26,126 nt of DNA from REEP01 sp964517265. GTDB lineage: Bacteria > Pseudomonadota > Alphaproteobacteria > Rhodospirillales > Defluviicoccaceae. Shown here piece after piece: positions 8,312 through 17,022 of the stretch. The stretch lies in the NCBI GenBank assembly GCA_964517265.1, contig CAZFBS010000042.1, positions 1 to 26,126 on the forward strand. The letters run 5' to 3'. Under the pieces are notes generated by a model. That model was not told the DNA's origin and made no database searches. It saw only the letters and a program-made list of their open reading frames with translations. The position numbers were made by a program, and so were the translations under genes. Every line of letters begins with the position of its first letter. Within the stretch, counting starts at the first letter, position 1.

Positions 8312-9252
8312 CGAGAGTGGCCGTGCGGATGGTCGCCGGGATGGTCCACCAGATGCGCGGCGACCATCGCCCGGGCAACCTTGGACTGGCTCGAGCGGCC
8401 GAGCGCATCGCAGATGGCATGGCCGGCCGCGATTGTGGCCGCGAGGTCGATGCCGGTCTCGATATGAAGCCCTTCCAGCATATACAGGACGTCCTCGGTG
8501 GCGACGTTTCCGGATGCCCCTTGAGCATAAGGACAGCCGCCCAGTCCCGCCACCGCTGAATCGACCACCGCAACACCGGCTTGCAGCGCCGCGAGGATGT
8601 TGGCAAGCGCCTGGCCGTAGGTGTCGTGAAAATGAACCGCCAGCCGGCCGGCGGGAACCGCCCGCGCCACGACATCGATCAGATCCTGAACCTTGCCCGG
8701 GGTGCCGACGCCGATGGTGTCGCCAAGCGAGATCTCGTAACAGCCGAGCTCGCGAAGGCGCTCCGCCACCCGGGCGACAACGGCGGGGTCGACATGACCC
8801 TCGTAGGGGCAGCCGAGGGCGCACGAAACGTAGCCGCGAACGGGGATGCCATGCGCGCCGGCGGCGGCGCAGACCCCGGCATGACGATCGAGAACCTCGG
8901 CGATCGCGCCGTTGGTGTTCTTCTGCGAGAAGGTTTCCGAGGCGGCGGCAAACACCGCGACCTCGTCGGCGCCGGCGGCAACCGCGCGGCGGAAGCCCTC
9001 GAGGTTGGGCGTCAAGACGGCATAGGTGACGCCGGGCCTGCGGGCGATGCCGGCAAGAACCTCGGCGGTGTCCGCCATCTGCGGAACCCATTTCGCCGAG
9101 ACGAAGCTGCCCGCTTCGATCGCCGTGAAGCCGGCAGCGCTGAGCTGGTCGATCAACCGGATCTTCACCGCGGCAGGCACCGGTGACGGCTCGTTCTGCA
9201 GGCCGTCCCTCGGCCCCACCTCGACGATCTTCACCCGGCCCGGCAAGCGCAT
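8308..9252 (-). CDS. hmgL: hydroxymethylglutaryl-CoA lyase
   Basis: The enzyme splits 3-hydroxy-3-methylglutaryl-CoA into acetoacetate and acetyl-CoA, the last step of leucine degradation (LiuE). From the ATG at 9252 it has 314 residues. The N-terminal VEVGPRDGLQNE segment carries the metal/substrate-binding Arg-Asp of the HMGL-like TIM barrel. HFHDTYGQ supplies metal-binding histidines, and GLGGCPYAQGASGNVATEDV contains the catalytic cysteine loop specific to HMG-CoA lyases. The frame is open 17 codons further upstream, into the mccA 3' end, but the ATG at 9252 matches the family N-terminus. It starts 19 bases after mccA. Confidence 0.95.
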   Translation of the reverse strand: MRLPGRVKIVEVGPRDGLQNEPSPVPAAVKIRLIDQLSAAGFTAIEAGSFVSAKWVPQMADTAEVLAGIARRPGVTYAVLTPNLEGFRRAVAAGADEVAVFAAASETFSQKNTNGAIAEVLDRHAGVCAAAGAHGIPVRGYVSCALGCPYEGHVDPAVVARVAERLRELGCYEISLGDTIGVGTPGKVQDLIDVVARAVPAGRLAVHFHDTYGQALANILAALQAGVAVVDSAVAGLGGCPYAQGASGNVATEDVLYMLEGLHIETGIDLAATIAAGHAICDALGRSSQSKVARAMVAAHLVDHPGDHPHGHSR

Positions 9253-9271
9253 CACGGCCGCTTCCCCTCCG

Positions 9272-11293
9272 CTATGCGGCCGCGCCGGCCGCATTCTCCT
9301 CAAAGCTCAGCAGTTCCGCTCCTTCCGCCACCTGCTCGCCGACATCATAATGGACCGCGGTCACGGTGCCGTCCGCCGGCGCGATGATGACGTGCTCCAT
9401 CTTCATCGCCTCCAGCACCATCAGCGTGGCCCCGCGCGCGACGGCCTCCCCGGCACCGACCGGGGCGGCGACGACCTTGGCCGGCATCGGTGCCGTCAGC
9501 CGCCCCTCTTTAAGGTCTTGCACGCTCTCACGGGCGGCCGGATCCTCGAACAGCAGGCGATGACTGGCCCCCGCAAGCATGAGCGTGAGATCGCTGCCAC
9601 GGCGGACGACGGTGGCTTTCATCCGCATCCCGCCAATCGTGGCGAGAAGATCGCCATCCGGCGCGAATTCGCCCAAGACCGTCCGCGGTTCGCTCTCGTT
9701 CGGCAACTGAAGGAGGAGGCCACCGCGTCGATAATGGACGATCACCTCGTTTCTCTGATCGCCGTCGCGAAAGGCAAGGGTGTGGACGTTGTCATCGTTC
9801 AGACGCCAGCCGGAGGTCGAATTCCAGGGGGAATACGGATCATCCGATTGCTCGGCGGCCGCAGCCGCCTCGCGGTCGCGGCGGAGGAGAACGTCGAGAC
9901 AGGCCAGCGCGAGGAACAGCGGCGGCACCGGCCCTTTGCCGGGAAACAGATCGTGACGATGACGTTCGATGAACCCGGTATCGAGATCGGCGGCGGCGAA
10001 CGCCGGATGGCCGGCGATGGCGGCGAGCAGGGCGACGTTGCTGGCAAGGCCGACGACCTGAACCTCGGCCAGCGCCCCCCGCAAGCGGCCGAGGGCGGCG
10101 TCCCGGGTGGCGTCCCAGACAATCAGCTTGGCGATCAGCGGATCGTAATGAATACCGACCGCATCCCCCTGCCGAACGCCGGTATCGATGCGAACATGGG
10201 CACCCTCGACGGGGAACCGCAGGTGGTGGAGAACGCCGGCAGCGGGAAGGAATCCGCGTGCCGGATCCTCGGCATAGATCCGCGCCTCGAAAGCATGCCC
10301 ATCGGCAGCGATAGCCTCCTGCGCCAGCGGCAGCCGCTCTCCCGCTGCAACCCGAAGCTGCCATTCGACCAGATCAAGACCGACAATCATCTCGGTGACC
10401 GGATGCTCGACCTGCAGCCGAGTGTTCATTTCCATGAAGTAGAACGACTCGTCTTCCGCCAGCAGAAACTCAACGGTTCCGGCCCCGCGGTAGTCGATCG
10501 CACGCGCGGCATCCACCGCAGCGGCACCAAGCCGCGCCCGCAGCTTCTTGTCGATTCCCGGCGCCGGGGCCTCCTCAAGGATCTTCTGGTGCCGCCGCTG
10601 AACCGAGCAATCCCGCTCGAACAGATGAACGACGTTGCCGTGTGAATCGGCGAACACCTGAACTTCCACGTGGCGCGGTCGGCTGAGGTACTTCTCCAGC
10701 AACAGCGCATCGGCGCCGAACGCGGAGAGTGACTCCCGTCGCGCCGCTGCCACCGCCTCCGCCAGATCCGAGGCGGAGTCGACGACGCGCATCCCGCGCC
10801 CGCCGCCACCCGCCACCGCCTTGATCAGCACCGGATAGCCGATCTCCTCCGCCGCATGCTGGAGCACGGGGAAGGATTGATCCGCGCCGTGATAGCCCGG
10901 CACCACCGGAACACCAGCGGTCTGCATGATCGCCTTGGCCACGCTCTTGGAGCCCATCGCCCGGATCGCGTCGGCGGGCGGCCCGACGAACGCCACGCCC
11001 CCGGCCTCGCAGGCCTCGGCAAATTCGGCGTTCTCCGAGAGAAAACCGTAGCCGGGATGAATTGCATCCGAACCCGTCTGTTCGGCAACCGCGAGGATCC
11101 GGTCGATCTGAAGGTAACTGTCGGCGGCATCGGCGGTGCCGATCCGGCAGGCTTCGTCCGCCGCCATGGCGTGCAGGGCGCCGGCATCGACATCCGAATA
11201 AACCGCCACCGTCCGGATGCCGAGGCGGCGCGCCGTCCGGATCACGCGGCAGGCGATCTCGCCGCGGTTGGCGATCAGCAGCTTATTGAACAT
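9272..11293 (-). CDS. mccA: 3-methylcrotonyl-CoA carboxylase, biotin-containing alpha subunit
   Basis: The biotin-carboxylase/biotin-carrier subunit (LiuD) of the ATP-dependent enzyme that converts 3-methylcrotonyl-CoA to 3-methylglutaconyl-CoA. From the ATG at 11293 it has 673 residues. The order is: biotin-carboxylase domain starting FNKLLIANRGEIA, the ATP-grasp glycine loop GGGGRGMR, the EMNTRLQVEHPVTE segment, a linker domain, and a C-terminal biotinyl domain with LEAMKMEH; biotin would be carried on K631. ATG 11293 is preferred over ATG 11299 because the GGAG upstream is nine bases from the former and only three from the latter. Acetyl- or propionyl-CoA carboxylase subunits look similar, but the neighbours settle the substrate. 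Confidence 0.95.
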   Translation of the reverse strand: MFNKLLIANRGEIACRVIRTARRLGIRTVAVYSDVDAGALHAMAADEACRIGTADAADSYLQIDRILAVAEQTGSDAIHPGYGFLSENAEFAEACEAGGVAFVGPPADAIRAMGSKSVAKAIMQTAGVPVVPGYHGADQSFPVLQHAAEEIGYPVLIKAVAGGGGRGMRVVDSASDLAEAVAAARRESLSAFGADALLLEKYLSRPRHVEVQVFADSHGNVVHLFERDCSVQRRHQKILEEAPAPGIDKKLRARLGAAAVDAARAIDYRGAGTVEFLLAEDESFYFMEMNTRLQVEHPVTEMIVGLDLVEWQLRVAAGERLPLAQEAIAADGHAFEARIYAEDPARGFLPAAGVLHHLRFPVEGAHVRIDTGVRQGDAVGIHYDPLIAKLIVWDATRDAALGRLRGALAEVQVVGLASNVALLAAIAGHPAFAAADLDTGFIERHRHDLFPGKGPVPPLFLALACLDVLLRRDREAAAAAEQSDDPYSPWNSTSGWRLNDDNVHTLAFRDGDQRNEVIVHYRRGGLLLQLPNESEPRTVLGEFAPDGDLLATIGGMRMKATVVRRGSDLTLMLAGASHRLLFEDPAARESVQDLKEGRLTAPMPAKVVAAPVGAGEAVARGATLMVLEAMKMEHVIIAPADGTVTAVHYDVGEQVAEGAELLSFEENAAGAAA

Positions 11294-11314
11294 GAGCATC
11301 CACTCCGCCGCCTG

Positions 11315-12094
11315 TCATCCCTGCCGCTTGAGAAACGTTGCGATCCGCCTCTGCGCTTCCTCGGAGGCACGGGCATCGGCAATCCGCTCCGCCGTCTCCC
11401 GCATGAGGGCGGGATCAATGGTGGTGCGCCCGGCAACGCCGCGGATCAATTGCTTGGCCGCCGACAGGGCTTGCGGGGCACCCTGGCCGAGCGCCTGCAA
11501 CATCCGATCCGCCGCCGCTCGCAGTGCCGACCCGGGGACAACCGCGTGAACGAGGCCGATCCTCAAGGCCTCGGCGGCGCCAAACCGTTCTGCGGTGAGG
11601 AAATAGCGGTGCGCCTGCCGGCGACCGATCGCGGCGATCACATAAGGGGAGATGGTGGCGGGAACGAGGCCGAGGCGGACCTCCGTCAGCGCAAAAACAG
11701 CCGTTTCCTCCGCAGCGAGAGCGATGTCGCAGGCAGCAATCAGGCCGACGCCGCCGCCGTAGGCCGGTCCTTGAATCAGGGCCACGGTGGGTTTCGGCAA
11801 TTCATAGAGCAGGTGCAGCAGTTCCGCCAAGCGCAGCGCGTCGGCAACATTCTCCGCATGCGAGGCCGCTGCCATCCGCTTCATCCAGTTGAGATCGGCC
11901 CCGGCCGAGAAGGAGGTCCCGCGCGCGACAATGGCGACGGCGCGAACCCGAGGATCCTCTCGGATCTCTCCCAGGATCTCGGTCATGCGCGCGATCAGGG
12001 TGTCGTCAAAGGCATTGTGGACATGCGGGCGGTTCAGCACCACCCAGGCCGTGCCTTGAGCGTCGATCTCCAGCGCAATAGCGGCATCGTCCAT
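11315..12094 (-). CDS. liuC: enoyl-CoA hydratase/isomerase, probable methylglutaconyl-CoA hydratase
   Basis: A crotonase-fold protein of 259 residues. The two oxyanion-hole segments are FSAGADLNWM (62-71) and GPAYGGGVGL (109-118), and a TEVRLGLVPATISP stretch (137-150) covers the usual catalytic glutamate region. Placed between the two 3-methylcrotonyl-CoA carboxylase subunits and followed by HMG-CoA lyase, it most likely hydrates 3-methylglutaconyl-CoA to HMG-CoA. Spacing is tight: 26 bases after mccB and 21 before mccA. The crotonase family is broad, so substrate assignment rests on context. Confidence 0.92.
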   Translation of the reverse strand: MDDAAIALEIDAQGTAWVVLNRPHVHNAFDDTLIARMTEILGEIREDPRVRAVAIVARGTSFSAGADLNWMKRMAAASHAENVADALRLAELLHLLYELPKPTVALIQGPAYGGGVGLIAACDIALAAEETAVFALTEVRLGLVPATISPYVIAAIGRRQAHRYFLTAERFGAAEALRIGLVHAVVPGSALRAAADRMLQALGQGAPQALSAAKQLIRGVAGRTTIDPALMRETAERIADARASEEAQRRIATFLKRQG

Positions 12095-12120
12095 AGCAGG
12101 CGGTGTCCCGTCTCCCGTTG

Positions 12121-13728
12121 CTACATTCGGAACACTCCGAAATGGCTCGCCTCGCTCGGCGCGTTGAGCGCCGCCGAGATGCCAAGCCCAAGCACCATCC
12201 GGGTCTCGGCCGGGTCGATGATCCCGTCATCCCACAGCCGGGCGCTGGCAAAATAGGGATGGCCTTGCGTCTCGTACTGCTCCAGGATCGGCCGGCGAAA
12301 GCTCTCCTCCTCCTCTGCCGACCAGCTCTGGCCGCGCGCTTCGATGCCGTCGCGCTTGACCGTCGCCAGAACGCCCGCGGCCTGTTCCCCGCCCATCACC
12401 GAGATGCGGGCATTCGGCCACATCCATAGAAACCGGGGGCCGTACGCCCGCCCGCACATGGAATAGTTCCCGGCCCCGAACGAGCCGCCGATCAGAACGG
12501 TGAACTTCGGCACCCGCGCGCAGGCCACTGCGGTAACCATCTTGGCGCCGTCCTTGGCAATGCCGCCCGCCTCGACCTTGCTGCCGACCATGAAGCCGCT
12601 GATGTTCTGAAGGAACACGAGCGGGATCCCGCGCTGGCAGCACAACTCGATGAAATGAGCGCCCTTCAGGGCGGACTCCGAAAACAAGATGCCGTTGTTG
12701 GCGACGATCCCGACCGGATAGCCGAAAATGTGGGCGAAGGCACAGATCAGCGTGGTGCCGTAGAGATGCTTGAACTCGTCGAAATCGGAGCCGTCGACAA
12801 TGCGCGCGATCACCTCACGGACGTCGAACGATTTCTTCAGGTCGGTCGGGACGATCCCGTAGATCTCGGGCGCCTCGTAGCGCGGATCGCGAGGCTCGCG
12901 GAGCGTGATCGTCGGCCTCTTGCAGCGGTTGAGGTTGCCCACCAGACGCCGGGCGATCGCCAACGCGTGACTGTCGTCCATCGCATAATGATCGGTCACT
13001 CCCGAAACCCGGGAATGGACATCGGCGCCGCCGAGTTCTTCGGCCGAGACGACCTCGCCGGTGGCGGCGCGCACCAGCGGCGGGCCGCCGAGAAAGATCG
13101 TCCCCTGATTCTTGACGATGATGCTCTCGTCGGACATCGCCGGAACGTAGGCGCCGCCCGCCGTGCAGGAGCCGTGTACGACGGCGATCTGAGGAACCCC
13201 GGCCGCCGACATGTTGGCCTGATTGTAGAAAATTCTGCCGAAGTGATCGCGATCGGGAAAGACCGCGTCCTGTTCCGGCAGATTGGCTCCCCCCGACTCG
13301 ACGAGGTAGATGCAGGGCAGCCGGTTCTCCAGCGCGATGTCCTGGGCCCGCAAGTGCTTCTTCACGGTCAGGCCGTAATAGGTGCCGCCCTTGACCGTCG
13401 GATCGTTCGCCACGACCACGCATTCGATCCCGGCAATGCGGCCGATGCCGGTGACGATGCCGGCGGAGGGGACCTCGGAGTCGTACATGCCGTGGGCGGC
13501 CAGCTGGGAGAACTCAAGGAACGGCGAGCCGACATCGAGCAGGCGACGGATCCGCTCGCGAACCAACAGCCGGCCGCGCTCGATGTGCTTGGCACGGGCC
13601 CGCTCGCCGCCCCCCAATTTGATCTGCTGGACGCTCGCCCGCAGATCGGCGACCAAAGCCTCCATCGCAGCCGCATTGGCCTTGAAGGCGGCGGAGCGTG
13701 TATCGACAGCGGTGGTGAACACGGTCAT
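12121..13728 (-). CDS. mccB: 3-methylcrotonyl-CoA carboxylase, carboxyltransferase beta subunit
   Basis: The carboxyltransferase subunit (LiuB), which moves the carboxyl group from biotin to 3-methylcrotonyl-CoA. It has 535 residues, the full family length. Typical segments are GGGERARAKHIERGRLLVRE near the N-terminus, LVESGGANLPEQDAVFPDRD, NQANMSAAGVPQIAVVHGSC and TAGGAYVPAMSDE, and a C-terminal GGEQAAGVLATVKRDG. The LPEQD...FPDR stretch is characteristic of MCC rather than propionyl-CoA carboxylase. It starts 57 bases after the SDR gene. Confidence 0.96.
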   Translation of the reverse strand: MTVFTTAVDTRSAAFKANAAAMEALVADLRASVQQIKLGGGERARAKHIERGRLLVRERIRRLLDVGSPFLEFSQLAAHGMYDSEVPSAGIVTGIGRIAGIECVVVANDPTVKGGTYYGLTVKKHLRAQDIALENRLPCIYLVESGGANLPEQDAVFPDRDHFGRIFYNQANMSAAGVPQIAVVHGSCTAGGAYVPAMSDESIIVKNQGTIFLGGPPLVRAATGEVVSAEELGGADVHSRVSGVTDHYAMDDSHALAIARRLVGNLNRCKRPTITLREPRDPRYEAPEIYGIVPTDLKKSFDVREVIARIVDGSDFDEFKHLYGTTLICAFAHIFGYPVGIVANNGILFSESALKGAHFIELCCQRGIPLVFLQNISGFMVGSKVEAGGIAKDGAKMVTAVACARVPKFTVLIGGSFGAGNYSMCGRAYGPRFLWMWPNARISVMGGEQAAGVLATVKRDGIEARGQSWSAEEEESFRRPILEQYETQGHPYFASARLWDDGIIDPAETRMVLGLGISAALNAPSEASHFGVFRM

Positions 13729-13785
13729 GATCCCGCCCGTCCGGTCTCAAGCCTCAGCTCTCGCGGCGCCGCCCGCGGCTTCACC

Positions 13786-14469
13786 TCACCAGGGGATCTC
13801 GGTGCCGTCGTAGTGCAGAAAGCGGCCGCTGTCTTCGATATGCAGGTTGTCGATCACGCCGCGCATGCCGACGACGCTTTCGTTGCTGTCGATGGTGGCA
13901 CCGGGACCACCCATCTCCGTCCGCACCCAACCCGGGTTGAGAACCACGACAATGATCTCCTGATCCCGCAGATCGATCGACAGGCTTTTCATCGCAGCGT
14001 TCAGCGCGGCTTTGGAGGACCGATAGATGTACACGCCTCCCGAGGTATTGTCGGCAATGCTTCCCATCTTGCTGCTGATCGTCACGATTTTTCGCTGGTC
14101 CCCGCGTGCGAGGTGATCCAGAAACGCGGCGCTCACTTTCAGCGGCGCCATCGTGTTCACCCGCAGAACCTCGCACCAGACGGCGTAGTCGACGGTCTTG
14201 CAGGTGCCGACGCGCGGGCCGTAGACGCCCGCATTGTTGATCAACAGGTCGATCGCCTCCCCGTTCAGCTTGCGTGCAAGCTGCTCGATGCGGGCGAAAT
14301 CGGTGACGTCGAGCGGGTAGATCTGGATATTGCCTTGCAAGGCGGTGAGCGCTTCGGCGACATCGGGCCGGCGGCAGGTGGCGATCACTTTCCAGCCATC
14401 GGCGGCGTACTGTCTGGCAAATTCGAGCCCGAGACCTTTGTTGGCTCCCGTGATCAGGCACGTCGGCAT
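13786..14469 (-). CDS. short-chain dehydrogenase/reductase (C-factor/sniffer-like)
   Basis: An NAD(P)-binding Rossmann protein of 227 residues. It shows TGANKGLG (7-14) for the cofactor, NNAG (78-81), a serine pair at 132-133, and the catalytic Y149-x3-K153. The ANKGLG loop and short length resemble the C-factor/sniffer-type carbonyl reductases more than beta-ketoacyl reductases. The substrate is unknown. It sits between ivd (50 bases upstream) and mccB, both of the leucine pathway, but no reaction of that pathway needs an SDR. It may use a pathway-derived carbonyl, or may simply be a passenger in the operon. Confidence 0.85.
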   Translation of the reverse strand: MPTCLITGANKGLGLEFARQYAADGWKVIATCRRPDVAEALTALQGNIQIYPLDVTDFARIEQLARKLNGEAIDLLINNAGVYGPRVGTCKTVDYAVWCEVLRVNTMAPLKVSAAFLDHLARGDQRKIVTISSKMGSIADNTSGGVYIYRSSKAALNAAMKSLSIDLRDQEIIVVVLNPGWVRTEMGGPGATIDSNESVVGMRGVIDNLHIEDSGRFLHYDGTEIPW

Positions 14470-14519
14470 TGATGGCGGTCCCCTTTTCCTCTCCGTGCCG
14501 CTCAGCCTGCCGCGACAGG

Positions 14520-15692
14520 TCAGGCGGACTCCTCGAACAGCTCGCGGCCGATCAGCCAGCGGCGGATCTCGCTGGTGCCGGCGCCAATCTCGTAGAGCTT
14601 GGCGTCCCGTAGCAACCGACCGGTCGCATAGTCATTGATATAGCCGTTGCCGCCAAGGCATTGAATGGCGTCGAGCGCCATCCGGGTGGCACACTCGGCT
14701 GCGTACAAGATCACGCCGGCCGCATCCTTGCGGGTGGCCGAGCCGCGGTCGCAGGCACGGGCGACGGCGTAGACATACGCCTTGCAGGCATTCAAGGTGG
14801 TGTACATGTCGGCGAGCTTGGCCTGGATCAGCTGGAAGGTGCCGATCGGCTGACCGAACTGCCGCCGCTCATGGACGTACGGCAGGACCGCATCCAGACA
14901 GGCTTGCATGATCCCGAGCGGCCCGGCCGAGAGAACGAGGCGCTCGTAGTCGAGCCCGCTCATCAGTACATTGACGCCCTTGTGGACCGAGCCCAGCACG
15001 TTTTCTTCCGGCACCGCGCAGTCCTGAAAGACGAGCTCACAGGTATTCGATCCCCGCATGCCGAGCTTATCGAGCTTCTGCGCGGTGGAAAATCCCTTGA
15101 AGTCCCTCTCGACGAGAAAGGCGGTGATGCCGCGGGCGCCGGCCGGCGGATCGGTCTTGGCGTACACCACCAGCACCTGCGCGTCGGGGCCGTTGGTGAT
15201 CCACATCTTGGTGCCGTTCAGCAGGTAGTGGTCGCCGTGCTTTACCGCACGCAACTGCATCCCGACCACGTCGGATCCCGCCCCCGCCTCGCTCATCGCT
15301 AGCGCGCCGACATGTTCGCCGCTGATCAGCTTCGGCAGATATTTCTGTTTCTGCTCAAAAGAGCCGTTGCGGCGGATCTGATTGACGCAGAGATTGGAAT
15401 GGGCGCCATAGCTGAGACCCACCGAGGCCGATGCCCGGCTGATTTCCTCCATCGCGACGGCATGCTCCAGGTAGCCCATGCCGGCGCCGCCATAGTCCTC
15501 CTCGACGGTGATCCCGAGCAGACCGAGAGCACCCATCTTTTGCCAAAGATCGGCCGGGAACGTATTGTCGCGGTCGATCGCGGCGGCGCGGGGCGCGATC
15601 TCATCGGCGGCGAAATCTTGTACCGAGGCGCGCAGCATGTCGGCCGTCTCGCCGAGGCCGAAGTCAAGCGACGAAAACACGTTGGTATCCAT
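14520..15692 (-). CDS. ivd: isovaleryl-CoA dehydrogenase
   Basis: An FAD acyl-CoA dehydrogenase (LiuA) that oxidises isovaleryl-CoA to 3-methylcrotonyl-CoA and passes electrons to ETF. From the ATG at 15692 it has 390 residues, the usual length. Landmarks are MSEAGAGSDVVGMQ (FAD/substrate loop), WITNGPDA, GLDYERLVLSAGP, the stretch where isovaleryl-CoA dehydrogenases carry their displaced catalytic glutamate, and C-terminal QCLGGNGYI with RDAKLYEIGAGTSEI. A purine-rich AGAGAGGGCAGG directly precedes the ATG. The frame stays open upstream to 15833 with Pro/Arg-rich nonsense, so that extension is rejected. It is the first gene of the liu operon and is divergent from hisB. Confidence 0.95.
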   Translation of the reverse strand: MDTNVFSSLDFGLGETADMLRASVQDFAADEIAPRAAAIDRDNTFPADLWQKMGALGLLGITVEEDYGGAGMGYLEHAVAMEEISRASASVGLSYGAHSNLCVNQIRRNGSFEQKQKYLPKLISGEHVGALAMSEAGAGSDVVGMQLRAVKHGDHYLLNGTKMWITNGPDAQVLVVYAKTDPPAGARGITAFLVERDFKGFSTAQKLDKLGMRGSNTCELVFQDCAVPEENVLGSVHKGVNVLMSGLDYERLVLSAGPLGIMQACLDAVLPYVHERRQFGQPIGTFQLIQAKLADMYTTLNACKAYVYAVARACDRGSATRKDAAGVILYAAECATRMALDAIQCLGGNGYINDYATGRLLRDAKLYEIGAGTSEIRRWLIGRELFEESA

Positions 15693-15751
15693 CCTGCCCT
15701 CTCTGCCCGTTTCAACTATACGCGCGTTGCAGGCGACAGCACCATAGCGAT

Positions 15752-15786
15752 TGCGGCACCGGGGGATGCGGCACCGGGGGATGCGG
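15752..15786. repeat. 15-bp tandem repeat between ivd and hisB
   Basis: TGCGGCACCGGGGGA occurs twice in a row (15752-15766 and 15767-15781), followed by the first five bases of a third unit. It lies in the 293-base divergent ivd/hisB intergenic region. A perfect short dyad, GATCGC-GGC-GCGATC, follows at 15849-15863. I see no clear promoter hexamers for either gene here. Confidence 0.8.
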
Positions 15787-15970
15787 TTGGGGCGATACGG
15801 CTGGGACGATGCGGTCGGCGAGGACGGCGGCAAACAGTTTGGCGAGCGGATCGCGGCGCGATCGGTCCGCTTCTGGCAACAAGAGAAGTCGCGGCGGCAG
15901 GCCTGCCGGTGGCCGTGACGGAAAAATGCTGCTAGAACGGGCGCGCCACTTGGACAAACAACGATGGCCA

Positions 15971-15978
15971 GAGGAGGG
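15971..15978 (+). promoter_or_regulatory. ribosome binding site deciding the hisB start
   Basis: GAGGAGGG lies seven bases before the GTG at 15986. No ATG with comparable spacing exists in this frame nearby, so this site selects the GTG start. Confidence 0.75.
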
Positions 15979-15985
15979 CCGAGCC

Positions 15986-16597
15986 GTGCGCACGGCGACA
16001 GTGGACCGCAAGACGGAGGAGACCGCGATCCGGGTCAGCGTCAACCTCGATGGCGAGGGGCGCTACGCGATCGCCACCGGGATCGGCTTTCTCGACCACA
16101 TGCTGGAGCAACTCTCGCGTCACAGCCTGATCGATCTGAGCGTGGAGGCCAAGGGCGACCTCCACATCGACGGCCACCACACCACTGAGGACAGCGCAAT
16201 CGCCCTCGGCCAGGCATTTGCCCAGGCTCTCGGTGAGCGCCGCGGCATCCGCCGCTTCGGCGCCGCCCTGTCGGTGATGGACGAAGTGCTGACCCGGGTG
16301 GTGGTCGACATTTCCGGGCGGCCGTACTGCGTGTGGAAGGTGCGCCTCGATCGCCCGCAATTGGGCGATCTCGACACCGAGCTGGTATCGCACTGGTTCC
16401 AGACGTTCGCCTTCAACGCCGGCCTGACGCTGCACATCGAGACGCTTTACGGCGAGAACAACCATCACATCTGCGAATCCTGCTTCAAGGGTCTGGCTCG
16501 TGCCCTGCGCGAGGCGACGGAGATGGACCCGCGCAAGGCGGACGCAATTCCTTCGACCAAGGGTATCCTCGGCGCGGCGCCGACGATGACCGCCTGA
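15986..16597 (+). CDS. hisB: imidazoleglycerol-phosphate dehydratase
   Basis: Converts imidazole glycerol phosphate to imidazole acetol phosphate in histidine biosynthesis. It is the monofunctional form, 203 residues from GTG 15986; the start is set by a strong GAGGAGGG. The two manganese-binding clusters are seen in GFLDHMLEQL and DGHHTTEDSAIALG near the N-terminus, and repeated as ENNHHICESCFKGLARAL near the C-terminus. The reading frame is open back to 15809, but that part is Arg/Ser-rich and lacks family similarity. It is the first gene of a seven-gene + strand operon. Confidence 0.95.
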   Translation: MRTATVDRKTEETAIRVSVNLDGEGRYAIATGIGFLDHMLEQLSRHSLIDLSVEAKGDLHIDGHHTTEDSAIALGQAFAQALGERRGIRRFGAALSVMDEVLTRVVVDISGRPYCVWKVRLDRPQLGDLDTELVSHWFQTFAFNAGLTLHIETLYGENNHHICESCFKGLARALREATEMDPRKADAIPSTKGILGAAPTMTA

Positions 16598-16613
16598 TCT
16601 TCGGGACCGGCCC

Positions 16614-17006
16614 ATGCGTGTCTACACGGTTCACGTTCACCGCCGGCGGCGCGACCCCGACCGAAACGTCGTTCTCGTCAAGGAAGGATTCTGCTGGCCG
16701 GCGTTCTTCTTTTCGGCGATCTGGGCGATCTGGAAAGGCCTGTGGTTGGTCGCCGTGCTGTTTGTCGTGCTCGAGATCGCCCTCGGTCTGGTCTTCGATG
16801 TCTTTCTCATCGACCCGCTGACGCAGGCGGCGCTGGCCCTGCTGCTGTCGCTCGCGATCGGCTTCTTCGCCAATGATCTGCGGCGCTGGACCTTGACCCG
16901 CCGCGGCTTCCGCGATGGCGGGGTCGTGGTCGGCCGCGACCTGCTGGCCGCCGAGCGGCGTCTGTTCGAAGGCGATCCCGGCCTGGCTGCGGATCTGTTG
17001 TCGTGA
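16614..17006 (+). CDS. DUF2628 family membrane protein
   Basis: A 130-residue protein of the DUF2628 type. A short N-terminal domain (MRVYTVHVHRR...VKEGFCWPAFFF) is followed by two or three hydrophobic segments, roughly residues 28-62 and 68-87. The soluble C-terminal tail includes an RGF element that follows RRWTLTRR. Genes of this kind are often found between hisB and hisH in alphaproteobacteria, with no known role in histidine synthesis. It starts 16 bases after hisB and ends 16 bases before hisH. Confidence 0.85.
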   Translation: MRVYTVHVHRRRRDPDRNVVLVKEGFCWPAFFFSAIWAIWKGLWLVAVLFVVLEIALGLVFDVFLIDPLTQAALALLLSLAIGFFANDLRRWTLTRRGFRDGGVVVGRDLLAAERRLFEGDPGLAADLLS

Positions 17007-17022
17007 GCCGGGGGATCTCGCG

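Noticed and set aside
9026..10645. 539-codon + strand frame opposite mccA/hmgL, and similar long frames at 10856-12256, 12655-14472 and 22240-24102
   Set aside because: Antisense open frames caused by high-GC third positions; the - strand genes are unmistakable.
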